Position numbers and translations under genes: made by a program
Shown: positions 12,153 through 19,945 of the stretch, piece by piece
How the letters are laid out: each line of letters begins with the position of its first letter
Numbering within the stretch: the first letter of the stretch is position 1
Notes under the pieces: generated by a model
Database searches by the model: none
Told to the model about the DNA's origin: nothing
Seen by the model: the letters and a program-made list of their open reading frames with translations, nothing else
Assembly (NCBI RefSeq): GCF_001294335.1
Contig: NZ_LGKG01000175.1
Coordinates: 1 to 36,377, forward strand
Direction of reading: 5' to 3'
DNA length: 36,377 nt
Source: Streptomyces chattanoogensis
GTDB taxonomy: Bacteria; Actinomycetota; Actinomycetes; Streptomycetales; Streptomycetaceae

Positions 12153-12238
12153 CGCGCCTGAGCCCGTGACCCTGCGAGCGCCTGACCGCCTGAGCCCGTG
12201 AGCGCCTGACCGCCTGAGCCCGCGAGCGCCTGACGTCC
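12153..12238. repeat. 24-bp tandem repeat just after the small exported gene
   Basis: Full units run 12176-12199 and 12200-12223 (one difference), flanked by partial copies at 12153-12175 and 12224-12238. The core is GAGCGCCTGACCGCCTGAGC. The array starts one base after the TAG stop. Confidence 0.85.
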
Positions 12239-12253
12239 AGGAATACCGACCGC

Positions 12254-12351
12254 CGGGGAACACCGCACCCCCGGGAAAGCCGACCGCCCCGGGAACACCA
12301 CCCGCCGCGATGACCGCCCACCCGCGTGCCCGCCCGGGAACACCACCCGCC
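12254..12351. repeat. Interspersed GGGAACACC repeats
   Basis: An 18-mer, CCGGGAACACCACCCGCC, occurs identically at 12289-12306 and 12334-12351, with related copies at about 12256 and 12271. With the 24-bp array it fills the gap between convergent genes. Confidence 0.7.
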
Positions 12352-12384
12352 CCCGCCACGTTGTGGCATGCAAGGGGCGCACCC

Positions 12385-12421
12385 ATCCCCTAGGGGATCT
12401 GTTCGACCAACCCTTAAGGGT
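12385..12421. other. Two perfect loop-less palindromes
   Basis: ATCCCCTAGGGGAT (12385-12398) and ACCCTTAAGGGT (12410-12421) lie 11 bases apart. The second overlaps the stop codon of the minus-strand gene. Having no loop, they look more like protein-binding sites than terminators. Confidence 0.5.
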
Positions 12422-13304
12422 CGCGCCGAAGCGCCGTCCGCCCCGTCCGCCCCATCAATCCCTGCACCCGCGCATACCCCGGGACCTCCTCGCCGCCCGG
12501 CGGCCGCCCCGTACGGACGGAATCCGCCGCCGCGAGCGCGGCCCCCAGGGCCGTACGGAAGAGCAGCGAACCGGTGCTGATACGGCGTACGCCGAGATCC
12601 GCCAGACGGCTGACGGTGTGCCGCCCGGGGGCGAAGAGGATGTTCAGCGGGGCGGGGACGGCGGCCACCAGGGCCGACACCTCCTCGTCCGCCGCGACGC
12701 CCGGTACGAAGATGCCGTCCGCGCCCGCCGCCAGATAGGCCTCGGCGCGGGCCAGCGTGGCGGAGAGGGGCGGCGGGGTGTCGGTCAGCCAGTGGGTGTC
12801 GATCCGGGCATTGAGGTACAGGTCCGGGGCCCGCTCCTTGACCGCGGCGATCAACTCGGCCTGGCGGGCGGGTGGTTGCAGCCCTTCTCCGCCGGGAAGG
12901 CCGTCCTCCAGGTTGATGCCGGCGGCACCGGCGGACGCCAGTTCCGCGGCCAGATCGGCCACCCGCTCCGCCGCCCGCTCCCCTTCCCCGCCGTAACCGC
13001 CCTCGATATCGACGGTGTACGGGCAGGACAGCCGGCCGCCGAGCCGCCGCGCCAACGCCAGCGTCGCGTCCCGCACCCCGGCCAGACCCCGCCCGTCGGG
13101 ATATCCCTGGGCCGCGGCGACACCCAGGCTCGTCGTCCCGATCGCCGCGTACCCGGCGTCGGCGAGCGCGGCGGCCGAGGCGGCGTCCCAGGCGTTGGGC
13201 AGGAGCAGCGGTTCGTCGGCGTGGTGGAGGGCGCGGAAGGCGGCGGCCGGGCCCGGGGCGGGCCCGGAAGGGCTCGTGGGGCTCATGGGGTTCAGGGGGC
13301 TCAT
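12414..13304 (-). CDS. Isocitrate lyase / PEP mutase superfamily protein
   Basis: 296 aa from ATG 13304 (MSPLNPMSP); an ATG at 13286 is also possible, and neither has a clear ribosome site. The fold signature of the family is present: LLLPNAWDAASA near the start, the metal-binding TVDIEGGYG, GINLEDG, and NARIDTHW further on, then IFVPGV and a C-terminal helical part. The lyase-type KxCGH loop is not seen; the equivalent place reads CPYTVDIEGGYG. So cleavage of isocitrate or methylisocitrate is unlikely, and action on a phosphonate, oxaloacetate-like or other 2-oxo acid substrate is more plausible. It is divergent from an ArsR-type regulator 64 bases away, which probably controls it. Confidence 0.8.
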   Translation of the reverse strand: MSPLNPMSPTSPSGPAPGPAAAFRALHHADEPLLLPNAWDAASAAALADAGYAAIGTTSLGVAAAQGYPDGRGLAGVRDATLALARRLGGRLSCPYTVDIEGGYGGEGERAAERVADLAAELASAGAAGINLEDGLPGGEGLQPPARQAELIAAVKERAPDLYLNARIDTHWLTDTPPPLSATLARAEAYLAAGADGIFVPGVAADEEVSALVAAVPAPLNILFAPGRHTVSRLADLGVRRISTGSLLFRTALGAALAAADSVRTGRPPGGEEVPGYARVQGLMGRTGRTALRRDP

Positions 13305-13368
13305 ACGGCGACCGTAGGCGCGGATCGTTTCGGCGGCGCCCGAAGTGTCGCGGCGGACAATGGGACGT

Positions 13369-14130
13369 ATGACCCCCGCCCCCACGAACGCCCCCACCGG
13401 CCCCAACACCCCCACCGGCCCCGCCTCCGCCGCCGAGCTCGCCCGGCTGGCCGCGCTGCTGGCCGACCCCACCCGGGCCGCCTTCTGCCTGGCGCTGCTC
13501 GACGGGCGGGCCTGGACGGCCGGCGAGCTGGCGGCGTACGCGCAGGTCGCGCCCTCGACGGCGAGCGAGCATCTGACCCGGCTGACCGAGGGCGGGCTGC
13601 TGGCCGAACGGCGCCAGGGCCGCCACCGGTACGTCCAGCTCGCGGGCCCGCGCGTCGCCGAACTCCTCGAATCGCTCACCGCCCACCTGGACCCGCCGAC
13701 CACCCCGCCACGCGGCCTGCGCGCCGCCGGCGCCTCCGCGGCGCTCGCCCGCGGCCGCACCTGTTACGACCACCTGGCCGGACGGCTCGGCGTGGCCATC
13801 ACGGACGCCATGACCGCACGCGGACTGCTCGACCAGGACGGCGGTTTCGCGCTCACCGACGCCGGGCGCGACTGGCTCGGCGACGGTCTGGGGATCGGGG
13901 CGGCCGCCCTGCGCAGCGGGCGGCGTCCGCAGGCCCGCGGCTGCCTGGACTGGACCGAACGCCGCCCGCACCTCGCGGGCACGGCCGGCGCGCGGCTCTG
14001 CGACCGCCTGCTGGAGCGCCGCTGGATCCGCCGGATCGGCAGCGGCCGGGCCGTACGCCTCACCCCGGACGGCGCGACCGCGCTGCACGAGCTGCTCGGC
14101 ATCGACAGCGCGGCGGCCGGGCTGGTCTGA
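13369..14130 (+). CDS. ArsR-type winged-helix regulator with C-terminal extension
   Basis: 253 aa from ATG 13369; an ATG at 13360 and a GTG at 13345 are in frame. The ArsR helix-turn-helix is clear: LAALLADPTRAAFCLALLDGR, then VAPSTASEHLTRLTEGGLL and wing ERRQGRHRYVQL. The C-terminal 140 residues include a conserved-looking RTCYDHLAG and ARGCLDWTERRPHLAG, with Cys and His residues that might sense metal or redox state (inference). It is divergent from the PEP-mutase-like gene, its probable target, and precedes the ART-like / ATP-grasp pair on the same strand by 119 bases. Its stop codon lies in a tandem duplication. Confidence 0.88.
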   Translation: MTPAPTNAPTGPNTPTGPASAAELARLAALLADPTRAAFCLALLDGRAWTAGELAAYAQVAPSTASEHLTRLTEGGLLAERRQGRHRYVQLAGPRVAELLESLTAHLDPPTTPPRGLRAAGASAALARGRTCYDHLAGRLGVAITDAMTARGLLDQDGGFALTDAGRDWLGDGLGIGAAALRSGRRPQARGCLDWTERRPHLAGTAGARLCDRLLERRWIRRIGSGRAVRLTPDGATALHELLGIDSAAAGLV

Positions 14131-14210
14131 GGACGGGCTGGCCTGAGGCCGGGCCGGTGGGAGCCGGGCCGATGGAAGCCGGACCGATGGAAGCCGGACC
14201 GGCGGGAAAA
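14119..14210 (+). repeat. 16-bp x2 then 15-bp x4 repeats spanning the ArsR stop codon
   Basis: GGGCTGGTCTGAGGAC (14119-14134) and GGGCTGGCCTGAGGCC (14135-14150) both contain TGA; the first is the gene's stop. Four 15-mers follow (14151, 14166, 14181, 14196), consensus GGRCCGATGGAAGCC, apparently diverged from the same unit. Confidence 0.9.
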
Positions 14211-14220
14211 GAGAAGCCGG

Positions 14221-14249
14221 GACCGTACGGCCACCCGTACCGTACGGTC
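14221..14249 (+). promoter_or_regulatory. Perfect 10-bp inverted repeat abutting a start codon
   Basis: GACCGTACGG (14221-14230) and CCGTACGGTC (14240-14249) flank 9 bases; the ATG begins at 14250. Each arm contains the palindrome CCGTACGG, 17 bases apart. No Shine-Dalgarno sequence is present, so the element may be a double operator or an RNA hairpin controlling translation. Confidence 0.6.
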
Positions 14250-14669
14250 ATGATCGCCACGCCCGAGCCGCCCCGCGCCGACGCCGCCCCCGCCCACCCG
14301 TGGCCCGGCCGCCACTCCGCCACCCGCACCCTCTGGCGTCCCACCGGCCCCGAGGAACTCGCCCTGGTCGAGGCCTCCGGCTGGCGCGCCTGGCCGCCGC
14401 GGCTGCCCGACCAGCCGATCTTCTACCCCGTACTCAACGAGGACTACGCGATACGGATCGCCCGCGACTGGAACGTCCCCGCCTCCGGGATCGGCCATGT
14501 CACCCGCTTCGAGGTCGAGGCGTCGTTCCTCGACCGCTATCCGGTGCGGCAGGCGGGCGGCGAGACGATCCTCGAACTCTGGGTTCCCGCCGAGGAGCTG
14601 GAGGAGTTCAACCGTCATATCGTCGGCCGTATCGAACTCGTCCGGACCTTCCGTCCGCCGCAGCCATGA
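14250..14669 (+). CDS. Conserved small protein, ART-like ('ADP-ribosylation/crystallin J1')
   Basis: 139 aa from ATG 14250. After a Pro/Ala-rich N-terminal 25 residues comes the conserved core: TLWRPTGPEELALVEASGWRA, FYPVLNEDYAIRIARDWN, VTRFEVEASFLDRYPV and ELWVPAEELEEFNRHIVGRIELV. Databases often name this family 'ADP-ribosylation/crystallin J1'. The pattern of an early Arg strand, a central aromatic/Asn segment and a late Glu-bearing ExxxPAEE segment looks to me like a small ADP-ribosyltransferase-type fold; this is inference from pattern only. It is ATGA-coupled to an ATP-grasp gene, so the two products probably work together. A perfect inverted repeat directly precedes its start. No signal peptide or membrane segment is seen. 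Confidence 0.75.
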   Translation: MIATPEPPRADAAPAHPWPGRHSATRTLWRPTGPEELALVEASGWRAWPPRLPDQPIFYPVLNEDYAIRIARDWNVPASGIGHVTRFEVEASFLDRYPVRQAGGETILELWVPAEELEEFNRHIVGRIELVRTFRPPQP

Positions 14670-15496
14670 CCGCCCCCGTCCTGGCCGTCTCGGCGCAGCG
14701 CACCAGCACCGCCCTGCTGCTGGCCGGTGCGGCGGCCCGGCGCGGCCTGGAGACGACGGTGGCGGCCGGGCCGGACACCGTACGGGCACTGTCCGGGCGG
14801 CCGGTCCACTGGTACGGCGGCCCGCGCCTCGCCGACCGCATCGCGGGGGCGCTGCGGCTGGGCCTGCTGGAACCGCCGGACGACTGGCTCGCCCGCCTGC
14901 CTCAGCAACTCACCCACCGCCGCATCGAGTTGACGACACACAGGGAAGTGACGGCACAGCGCGGGGTGACGCGCCGCCGCCCGTTCTTCGCCAAGCCGCC
15001 GAGCGACAAGTCCTTCCCGCCGGGTGTGTACGCCGATGCGGCACAGCTGCCGCCCGCCTCCCCCGGGACCCCGGTCCTGGTCTCGGACGTCGTCGCCTTC
15101 CGCGCCGAATACCGGCTGTTCCTCCTGGACGGCGCCCTCGCCGCCGCGAGCCGTTATGCCGTCCACGGCCGTCTGGACCCCGCGCCGCTCGACGGGGACC
15201 CGTACGCGCGGGCCGTCCGGGCCTTCGCCGCCCGGCTGACCGGCCACGCCCCGCTCCCCAGCGCGTCGGCCGTCGATGTGGGCCTGCTGGACGACGGCCG
15301 CTGGGCGGTCGTGGAGGCCAACATGCCCTGGTTCGCGCATGGTTACGCCGCCGATCCGGACGGCGTACTGGACGTGGTGCTGCGCGCGGCGGGCCCGTAC
15401 GACCGTGTACGGGACGGCGACCGCCCCTTTCTGCGTCCTGCTCCGGACCGCGCTACTGCGGACCGCCGCACTCCCCCCGCCGCCCGTACACCGTGA
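14666..15496 (+). CDS. ATP-grasp domain protein, R2K type
   Basis: 276 aa; ATG 14666 overlaps the previous stop as ATGA. ATP-grasp features are visible: RPFFAKPPSDKSF (nucleotide-binding Lys residues), VAFRAEYRLFLLDG (Arg-bearing strand) and AVDVGLLDDGRWAVVEANMPW with the metal-binding Glu-x-Asn. The set of one Arg and Lys residues fits the R2K clade of ATP-grasp enzymes, which join a carboxylate to an amine or similar nucleophile using ATP. The N-terminal third is an alpha/beta pre-ATP-grasp region. Substrate is unknown; coupling to the ART-like protein suggests modification of a protein or small molecule. The C-terminal 25 residues are Arg/Pro-rich and overlap the 3' end of the convergent glycosyltransferase by 44 bases, so this tail may be poorly conserved. 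Confidence 0.8.
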   Translation: MTAPVLAVSAQRTSTALLLAGAAARRGLETTVAAGPDTVRALSGRPVHWYGGPRLADRIAGALRLGLLEPPDDWLARLPQQLTHRRIELTTHREVTAQRGVTRRRPFFAKPPSDKSFPPGVYADAAQLPPASPGTPVLVSDVVAFRAEYRLFLLDGALAAASRYAVHGRLDPAPLDGDPYARAVRAFAARLTGHAPLPSASAVDVGLLDDGRWAVVEANMPWFAHGYAADPDGVLDVVLRAAGPYDRVRDGDRPFLRPAPDRATADRRTPPAARTP

Positions 15497-16895
15497 CCCG
15501 GGCCCCCCGGACCTCCCGGCTGACGCAGACCTCGAACGCCTCGCGCAGGGTGGCACGTTTGGCGATTTCCTGGTCGTCGGTGTCGACCGGCTGGCCGTCG
15601 GGGTCGGCGGCGACGACGATCCGGCGGGCGGCTAGCATCCGGGCGCGGATCGTGTTGCCGGAGCGCTCCGTGCCGTAGAGGGTGTGCGAGGCCACCGGGC
15701 TCTTGGCCAGGGCGAGATCGTGCAGGCCGCGGAACTCGCGCGGGTGCGGCGCGATCCAGATGCGCCGCCGGGCGGGCAGGAAGAGCAGGCCGTCGCCGGG
15801 CTCGGCCACCTCGCGGACGGCCCGGGCGATGGCGGTGGCGTCGTCGACCCGGCTGTCGGCGCTGCGCAGATGGACGTCGACGGGCAGCAGCGCCGCCGCC
15901 ACGAGCACCAGCGCCATGGTCCGCCGCCGCCACCGCGCCCGGGTCTGGCCGCGTTCGCCGGCCGGCCGCAGCAGCCGGGCCAGCGCGGCACCGGCGAGCA
16001 GGGCGAAGCCGACGACGTAGTAGAGGACGTAGCGGTCGACGTAGGCCGGTTCGGCGTAGGAGAGGAGGAAAAGGAAGAGGGTGGGCAGGAGGAGCAGGGG
16101 GAGGGCGAGGGCACGCAGGCTGATCGGGCCGCGGGACGCTACGCGGATCCGGGCGCAGCCGGCGCCGAGCACCGCCAGCACGGCGAAGGTCAGCAGCTGG
16201 ACGGGGTCCGGCCACACGAGCCAGCTGAGCTGTGCCGACTGACGGGTGCTGAAGACCGCGAGCGGAGCGAGGCCGGCGAGGACGGTGGCGGCGGCGAGGG
16301 CCCAGGCGCGCAGCACCCGGCGGGGCAGGCGCGCCAGTATGACGGCGGCGCCGTGCGCGGGCAGCGCCAGCACGGCGAACTCGTGCAGCAGGCAGGCGGT
16401 CAGCATCAGGGCCGCATAGCCGCACCACAGCTTGCGGCGCGGGCGGGCGGCGGCCACCACCAGCGCGTATGTCGCCCACACGACCAGCGCGCAGACCATC
16501 GCGTACGAGCGGCCCTCCTGGGCGTACTGCTGCACGACGGGGATCAGCGCGAAGGTGACCCCGGCGCACAGGCCCGCGCGCCGCCCGGCCAGGCGCTGTC
16601 CCAGCAGGGCGACTCCGGCCGCGGCGGCGGTCATGGCGACGACGGACGGCAGCCGCAGGCCGACCGTCTCGCCGAGGGTGCCGCCGAGGGTCGCGTCGTA
16701 GAAGCGGAACCAGGCGTGCATCAGCACGTAGTACAGGCCGTGGACGACATCGACGTGCTGCAGCGTCGGCCACAGGTCGGCCAGGCCGCGGTGCGCCATG
16801 TCGTAGGTGACCGCCTCGTCGCGCCACATGGCGTCCTGGCGGCGGAGGCCCCACGCCCCCAGCAGCAGCATCAGCCCGCAGGGCGTCAGCACCAC
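15453..16895 (-). CDS. Multi-pass membrane glycosyltransferase (GT-C / ArnT-PMT-like)
   Basis: 480 aa from GTG 16895 (two consecutive GTG codons, with AGGGGG just upstream; no other start lies between it and the upstream in-frame stop). About ten hydrophobic membrane segments are spread over residues 1-350. The first extracellular loop carries MWRDEAVTYDMAHRGLADLW, the Asp-Glu motif typical of GT-C enzymes that use polyprenyl-phosphate sugars, and HGLYYVLMHAWF follows. QYAQEGRSYAM and a soluble C-terminal domain (about 350-480) complete the pattern of Streptomyces GT39-like proteins. It probably transfers a sugar to an envelope polymer or exported protein; acceptor unknown. Tail-to-tail with the ATP-grasp gene. 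Confidence 0.82.
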   Translation of the reverse strand: MVLTPCGLMLLLGAWGLRRQDAMWRDEAVTYDMAHRGLADLWPTLQHVDVVHGLYYVLMHAWFRFYDATLGGTLGETVGLRLPSVVAMTAAAAGVALLGQRLAGRRAGLCAGVTFALIPVVQQYAQEGRSYAMVCALVVWATYALVVAAARPRRKLWCGYAALMLTACLLHEFAVLALPAHGAAVILARLPRRVLRAWALAAATVLAGLAPLAVFSTRQSAQLSWLVWPDPVQLLTFAVLAVLGAGCARIRVASRGPISLRALALPLLLLPTLFLFLLSYAEPAYVDRYVLYYVVGFALLAGAALARLLRPAGERGQTRARWRRRTMALVLVAAALLPVDVHLRSADSRVDDATAIARAVREVAEPGDGLLFLPARRRIWIAPHPREFRGLHDLALAKSPVASHTLYGTERSGNTIRARMLAARRIVVAADPDGQPVDTDDQEIAKRATLREAFEVCVSREVRGARVTVYGRRGECGGPQ

Positions 16896-16998
16896 CGCCC
16901 CCTGCGCAGCCCGGGTACCCGGGGCGGCCAGAGCGGACGCGAGGGTCGTCTTCCGTGCCTGCGCTGCGTCGATGACGGGCTCTCCGGTCTTTCGTACG

Positions 16999-17022
16999 TA
17001 CGGGACGCACTACGGGACGCAT
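16999..17022. repeat. 12-bp tandem duplication upstream of the glycosyltransferase
   Basis: TACGGGACGCAC and TACGGGACGCAT are adjacent, about 100 bases upstream of the GTG start and just past the terminator of the carboxypeptidase gene. Confidence 0.8.
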
Positions 17023-17026
17023 TAAC

Positions 17027-17065
17027 GGAGCGGGGCTCCGGGCCGACCGCCCGGAGCCCCGCTCC
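17027..17065 (-). terminator. Strong terminator of the carboxypeptidase gene
   Basis: Perfect 16-bp stem (17027-17042 with 17050-17065) and a 7-base loop, starting 5 bases after the stop codon on the minus strand. Confidence 0.9.
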
Positions 17066-17070
17066 CCCAC

Positions 17071-19719
17071 TCAGCCGAGGCGTGTCAGCTTCGCCCCGAA
17101 CGTCGGCTCGGTGAGGTCCTTCTGGAGGGCCACCGGCACCTTCTGGGCGCTCGTGCCGGTGCCGACCGTCAGCACGCCGACCTTCGTCCCGGCCTTCGCC
17201 TCGTGCGGGAGGGCCTTGCCGCCGTCGCCGATGCTCAACTCCAGCTTCTGGCCCGGGACTCCGATCGCCTCGAGGTCCTTGGTGGCGACGACCGGCGTCA
17301 GCCCGTCCAGGCCGTCGTCGACGTAGCCGACGACCTGGCCCTTCTTCACCGCCGTGGCCGAGGTCAGCGCATTGCGCACCGCTTCGATGACCTTCTGGCT
17401 GTTGGCCTTGACCATGGTGAGGCTGTTGGAGCCGTCGGGGTCCAGGCCCTTGAAGTGCTGGTCCATCATCGTGCCGATTATCAGCGGGGTCTTGTCACCC
17501 ACCGACTTGTACGCCGCCCAGGACAGCGTGCCGCCGGCCGCCGTGCTGGAGCCGGTCTTGATGCCCTTGATGCTCAGCCCGGCCAGCAGCAGGTTGCCGT
17601 TGTTGTTGTAGATCCGCTCCGGCAGGCCCGGGATCTCGGCGTTGGGCATGGCGACGATCGGCCGGAAGGCGTCGAACTTCATGACGGCCTCGGCCAGCTT
17701 GAGCTGGTCGACGGCGGTGCTGACGGTCTTGGGGTCCAGACCGCTGGGGTCGGTGTAGGTGGTGTTCTTCATGCCCAGGTCCTTGGCGGCGTCGTTCATC
17801 TTCTTGACGAACGCCCCCTCGTTGGCGGACTGGGCGTCCCAACGGGCCAGCAGCCGGGCGATGTTGTTGCCGGACGGGATCATCAGCATCTTGACCATGT
17901 CCTGCTGGCTGAACTTCTGCCCCGCCTGAAGCCCCTTGATCCGCGACTCGTCCCTGGAGCCGCCCTCGGTGACCGCCTTTTCGTCGACCTCGATCTTCGG
18001 GCCCGTCTCGTCCTTCTTGAGCGGGTGCTCCTTGAGGATGACGTAGGCCGTCATGATCTTGGCGACGCTCGCGGTCGGCACCGGCTTCTGCTCGCCGAAC
18101 GTCCCCACGTCACCGGAGCCCACGACCTTGACCGCCGCCTGCCCGTGCTCGGGCCACGGGATGGAGAGCTTGTCGCCCCCGAAGGTGAACGAGGACTTGG
18201 CGTCGCCGAGGACGACCGCCGGGGCGGGCAGCGGGCGCACCGCCTGGACGACCACGAAGATGACCGCCAGCAGCACCGCGAGCGGGGTCCAGATCTTGAA
18301 CCGGCGGACGACCGTGCGCAGCGGCGTCTCGGGCGGCGGCGGGGTGTTGGTGAGCTTGGCCAGCAGGTCGAGCGGCGGCAGCGGCTCCTGCTTGGTCCGC
18401 TCGGACTCGGGCAGCGCGGCGGGCTCGTCACGCGGCGCGGCGGGCGCGGCGGCGGGGGCCTCGGGGGGCAGCGCGCCGGGGCCCTTCGCGGGGGCCGCCT
18501 TGTCGAGCGCCTTGCCGGGGGTACGGGCCGGAGTGCGGTCCGCCGTCTTGCCGAGGGACTTGCCCGCCGCGCCGTCGTCCGCCGACTTCAGCGCCACGAA
18601 CTGGCTGGTGCGCTCGGTGTCGCGCTCGGCGGGCTTGCCCTTGGGCGCCGCCGGCTTCTCGCCGCCCTTCGTGCCGGGCTTGGCCTTGTCGTCGGACTTG
18701 TCGTCGGACTTGGCCTCGGACTTGGCCTCGGACTTGGCCTCGGACTTGGCGCTGTCGCCGGCCTTGGAGCCGTTCTTGCCTTTGCCCTGGGGTTCTTCCT
18801 CGGCCTTGTCCTGCGCCCCGTCCTTGGTCGCGCCCTTGGCCTTGGCCCTGTCCTTGTCCTCGTCCTTGCCGGGCGGCGTGATCTTGAACGCGGTGGTGGG
18901 CTGGTCGACGGTCTGACCGGCCGCGCCCTTCCCCTTGGGCTTCGCAATGGCGAACACCCGCGTCGCCTCATCGACCGGCGCCTCGTCGGCCTCGGCCTTG
19001 TCGCCGCCCTTGCCCTTCTGGGCGTCGAGGGTCTTGAAGACCGCGGTCGGCTGGTCGACGACCACGGGCTCGGCGTCGGCGTCCTCGGACTCGGACTTGG
19101 CGTCCTCAGGCTCGCCCCCCTTGGCGTCCGCCTTCGCATCCGCCTTCGGTTCGGCCTTCGCGTCAGCCTTGGGGGCAGCCTTCGGCTTGGCCTCGTCGGC
19201 CTTCGGCTTCTCCTCGTCGGCCTTGGGCTTGGCCTCCTCGGCCTCAGGCGTGGCCTCCTCGGCCTCCTCGGCCGTCTCCGCAGCCTCCGGCCCGGCCTCA
19301 GCCGTCACCTCGGCGTCCGCCTCCGGCTCACCGCCCTCGTCACCGTCGGCGCCCTCGTCACCGGCGCCGTCCTCGGCCTCGTCGGCACGGCCGTCACCGT
19401 TCGCTTCCACGGCCTCAGCGGCCCGCGGGCCGTCTTCGTCGCCCCCGGCACCTTCCCCGGCGCCGTCCTCGCCCCCTGCGGCGCCCTGAGGCGCCTCAGA
19501 GCCCTTCTCGGGTGCGGCCTCGACGGCCTCGGCGCCCTCGGCCTCAGCGCCCTCGGTGTCGGCAGCGGCCTCGGCCGCCTCCTCGTCCTTCGCCGGCGCG
19601 TCCGGCTCCCCGCGGAAGACCGACAGGCGCGGATCGCGTTCGCTCCGCGCCGTCTCCCCCGACGACTGCTTCTTGTCCGACCTGTCGGGGGACTCGCCCG
19701 CCACCGATGTCTCCTTCAC
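17071..19719 (-). CDS. D-alanyl-D-alanine carboxypeptidase (S11) with a very long cytoplasmic tail
   Basis: 882 aa from GTG 19719 (GGAG 11 bases upstream; neighbouring GTG 19722 and upstream starts are possible). Residues 1 to about 475 are Ala/Glu/Lys/Asp-rich low complexity, then one membrane segment (IWTPLAVLLAVIFVVVQAV), then the extracellular peptidase. S11 active-site motifs are complete: SVAK (Ser551, Lys554), SGN in MIPSGNN and KTGSS. It trims the terminal D-Ala of peptidoglycan stem peptides. The tail contains four short motifs of the type DQPTAVFK, DEATRVFA, DQPTTAFK and TERTSQFVA, which look like Ser/Thr-kinase targets or docking sites (inference). Typical family members are 300-450 aa, so the tail doubles the size. 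From memory, the S. coelicolor counterpart SCO4439 affects spore wall maturation. Confidence 0.92.
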   Translation of the reverse strand: MKETSVAGESPDRSDKKQSSGETARSERDPRLSVFRGEPDAPAKDEEAAEAAADTEGAEAEGAEAVEAAPEKGSEAPQGAAGGEDGAGEGAGGDEDGPRAAEAVEANGDGRADEAEDGAGDEGADGDEGGEPEADAEVTAEAGPEAAETAEEAEEATPEAEEAKPKADEEKPKADEAKPKAAPKADAKAEPKADAKADAKGGEPEDAKSESEDADAEPVVVDQPTAVFKTLDAQKGKGGDKAEADEAPVDEATRVFAIAKPKGKGAAGQTVDQPTTAFKITPPGKDEDKDRAKAKGATKDGAQDKAEEEPQGKGKNGSKAGDSAKSEAKSEAKSEAKSDDKSDDKAKPGTKGGEKPAAPKGKPAERDTERTSQFVALKSADDGAAGKSLGKTADRTPARTPGKALDKAAPAKGPGALPPEAPAAAPAAPRDEPAALPESERTKQEPLPPLDLLAKLTNTPPPPETPLRTVVRRFKIWTPLAVLLAVIFVVVQAVRPLPAPAVVLGDAKSSFTFGGDKLSIPWPEHGQAAVKVVGSGDVGTFGEQKPVPTASVAKIMTAYVILKEHPLKKDETGPKIEVDEKAVTEGGSRDESRIKGLQAGQKFSQQDMVKMLMIPSGNNIARLLARWDAQSANEGAFVKKMNDAAKDLGMKNTTYTDPSGLDPKTVSTAVDQLKLAEAVMKFDAFRPIVAMPNAEIPGLPERIYNNNGNLLLAGLSIKGIKTGSSTAAGGTLSWAAYKSVGDKTPLIIGTMMDQHFKGLDPDGSNSLTMVKANSQKVIEAVRNALTSATAVKKGQVVGYVDDGLDGLTPVVATKDLEAIGVPGQKLELSIGDGGKALPHEAKAGTKVGVLTVGTGTSAQKVPVALQKDLTEPTFGAKLTRLG
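18694..18750 (-). repeat. 12-bp x ~5 repeat encoding KSEA units in the carboxypeptidase tail
   Basis: GGACTTGTCGTC (18694) is followed by GGACTTGGCCTC at 18706, 18718 and 18730 and a partial copy at 18742. On the coding strand they give repeated Lys-Ser-Glu-Ala and Lys-Ser-Asp-Asp. Confidence 0.85.
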
Positions 19720-19894
19720 CACGTCGCCCGCTCCACGCACAGCCAGTGTTTCCAAGTGTCCTGCGTCCGCATGTCGCCATCCCGCCGCCACGCGAACCAG
19801 CCCGCCCCGCGCCCCGCCGAAGATGTCGCCGACGTGCAAGACGAGAACGACATACCTACCGGTTCCCTACCGAACCCCCCACGCACTCTCGACA

Positions 19895-19928
19895 GATGAA
19901 TGTGAGAGGGGTCACCCTGTCATTCATC
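19895..19928. promoter_or_regulatory. Inverted repeat upstream of the GPP34 gene
   Basis: GATGAATG (19895-19902) and CATTCATC (19921-19928) are perfect arms, with an inner AGGG-GTCA-CCCT hairpin. It ends 17 bases before the start codon, next to the ribosome site GGGGAGG; an operator or a 5'-UTR hairpin. Confidence 0.5.
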
Positions 19929-19945
19929 CACGCGGGGAGGCATGG

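Noticed and set aside
11971..14088. About 700-codon open frame on the minus strand
   Set aside because: It runs through intergenic repeats and opposite or out of frame with the PEP-mutase-like and ArsR genes, and has no recognisable domain.
17203..19899. Long open frame (about 900 codons) on the plus strand opposite the carboxypeptidase
   Set aside because: Leu/Gly/Arg-rich mirror of the Ala/Glu/Lys-rich coding strand; the minus strand has complete S11 motifs.
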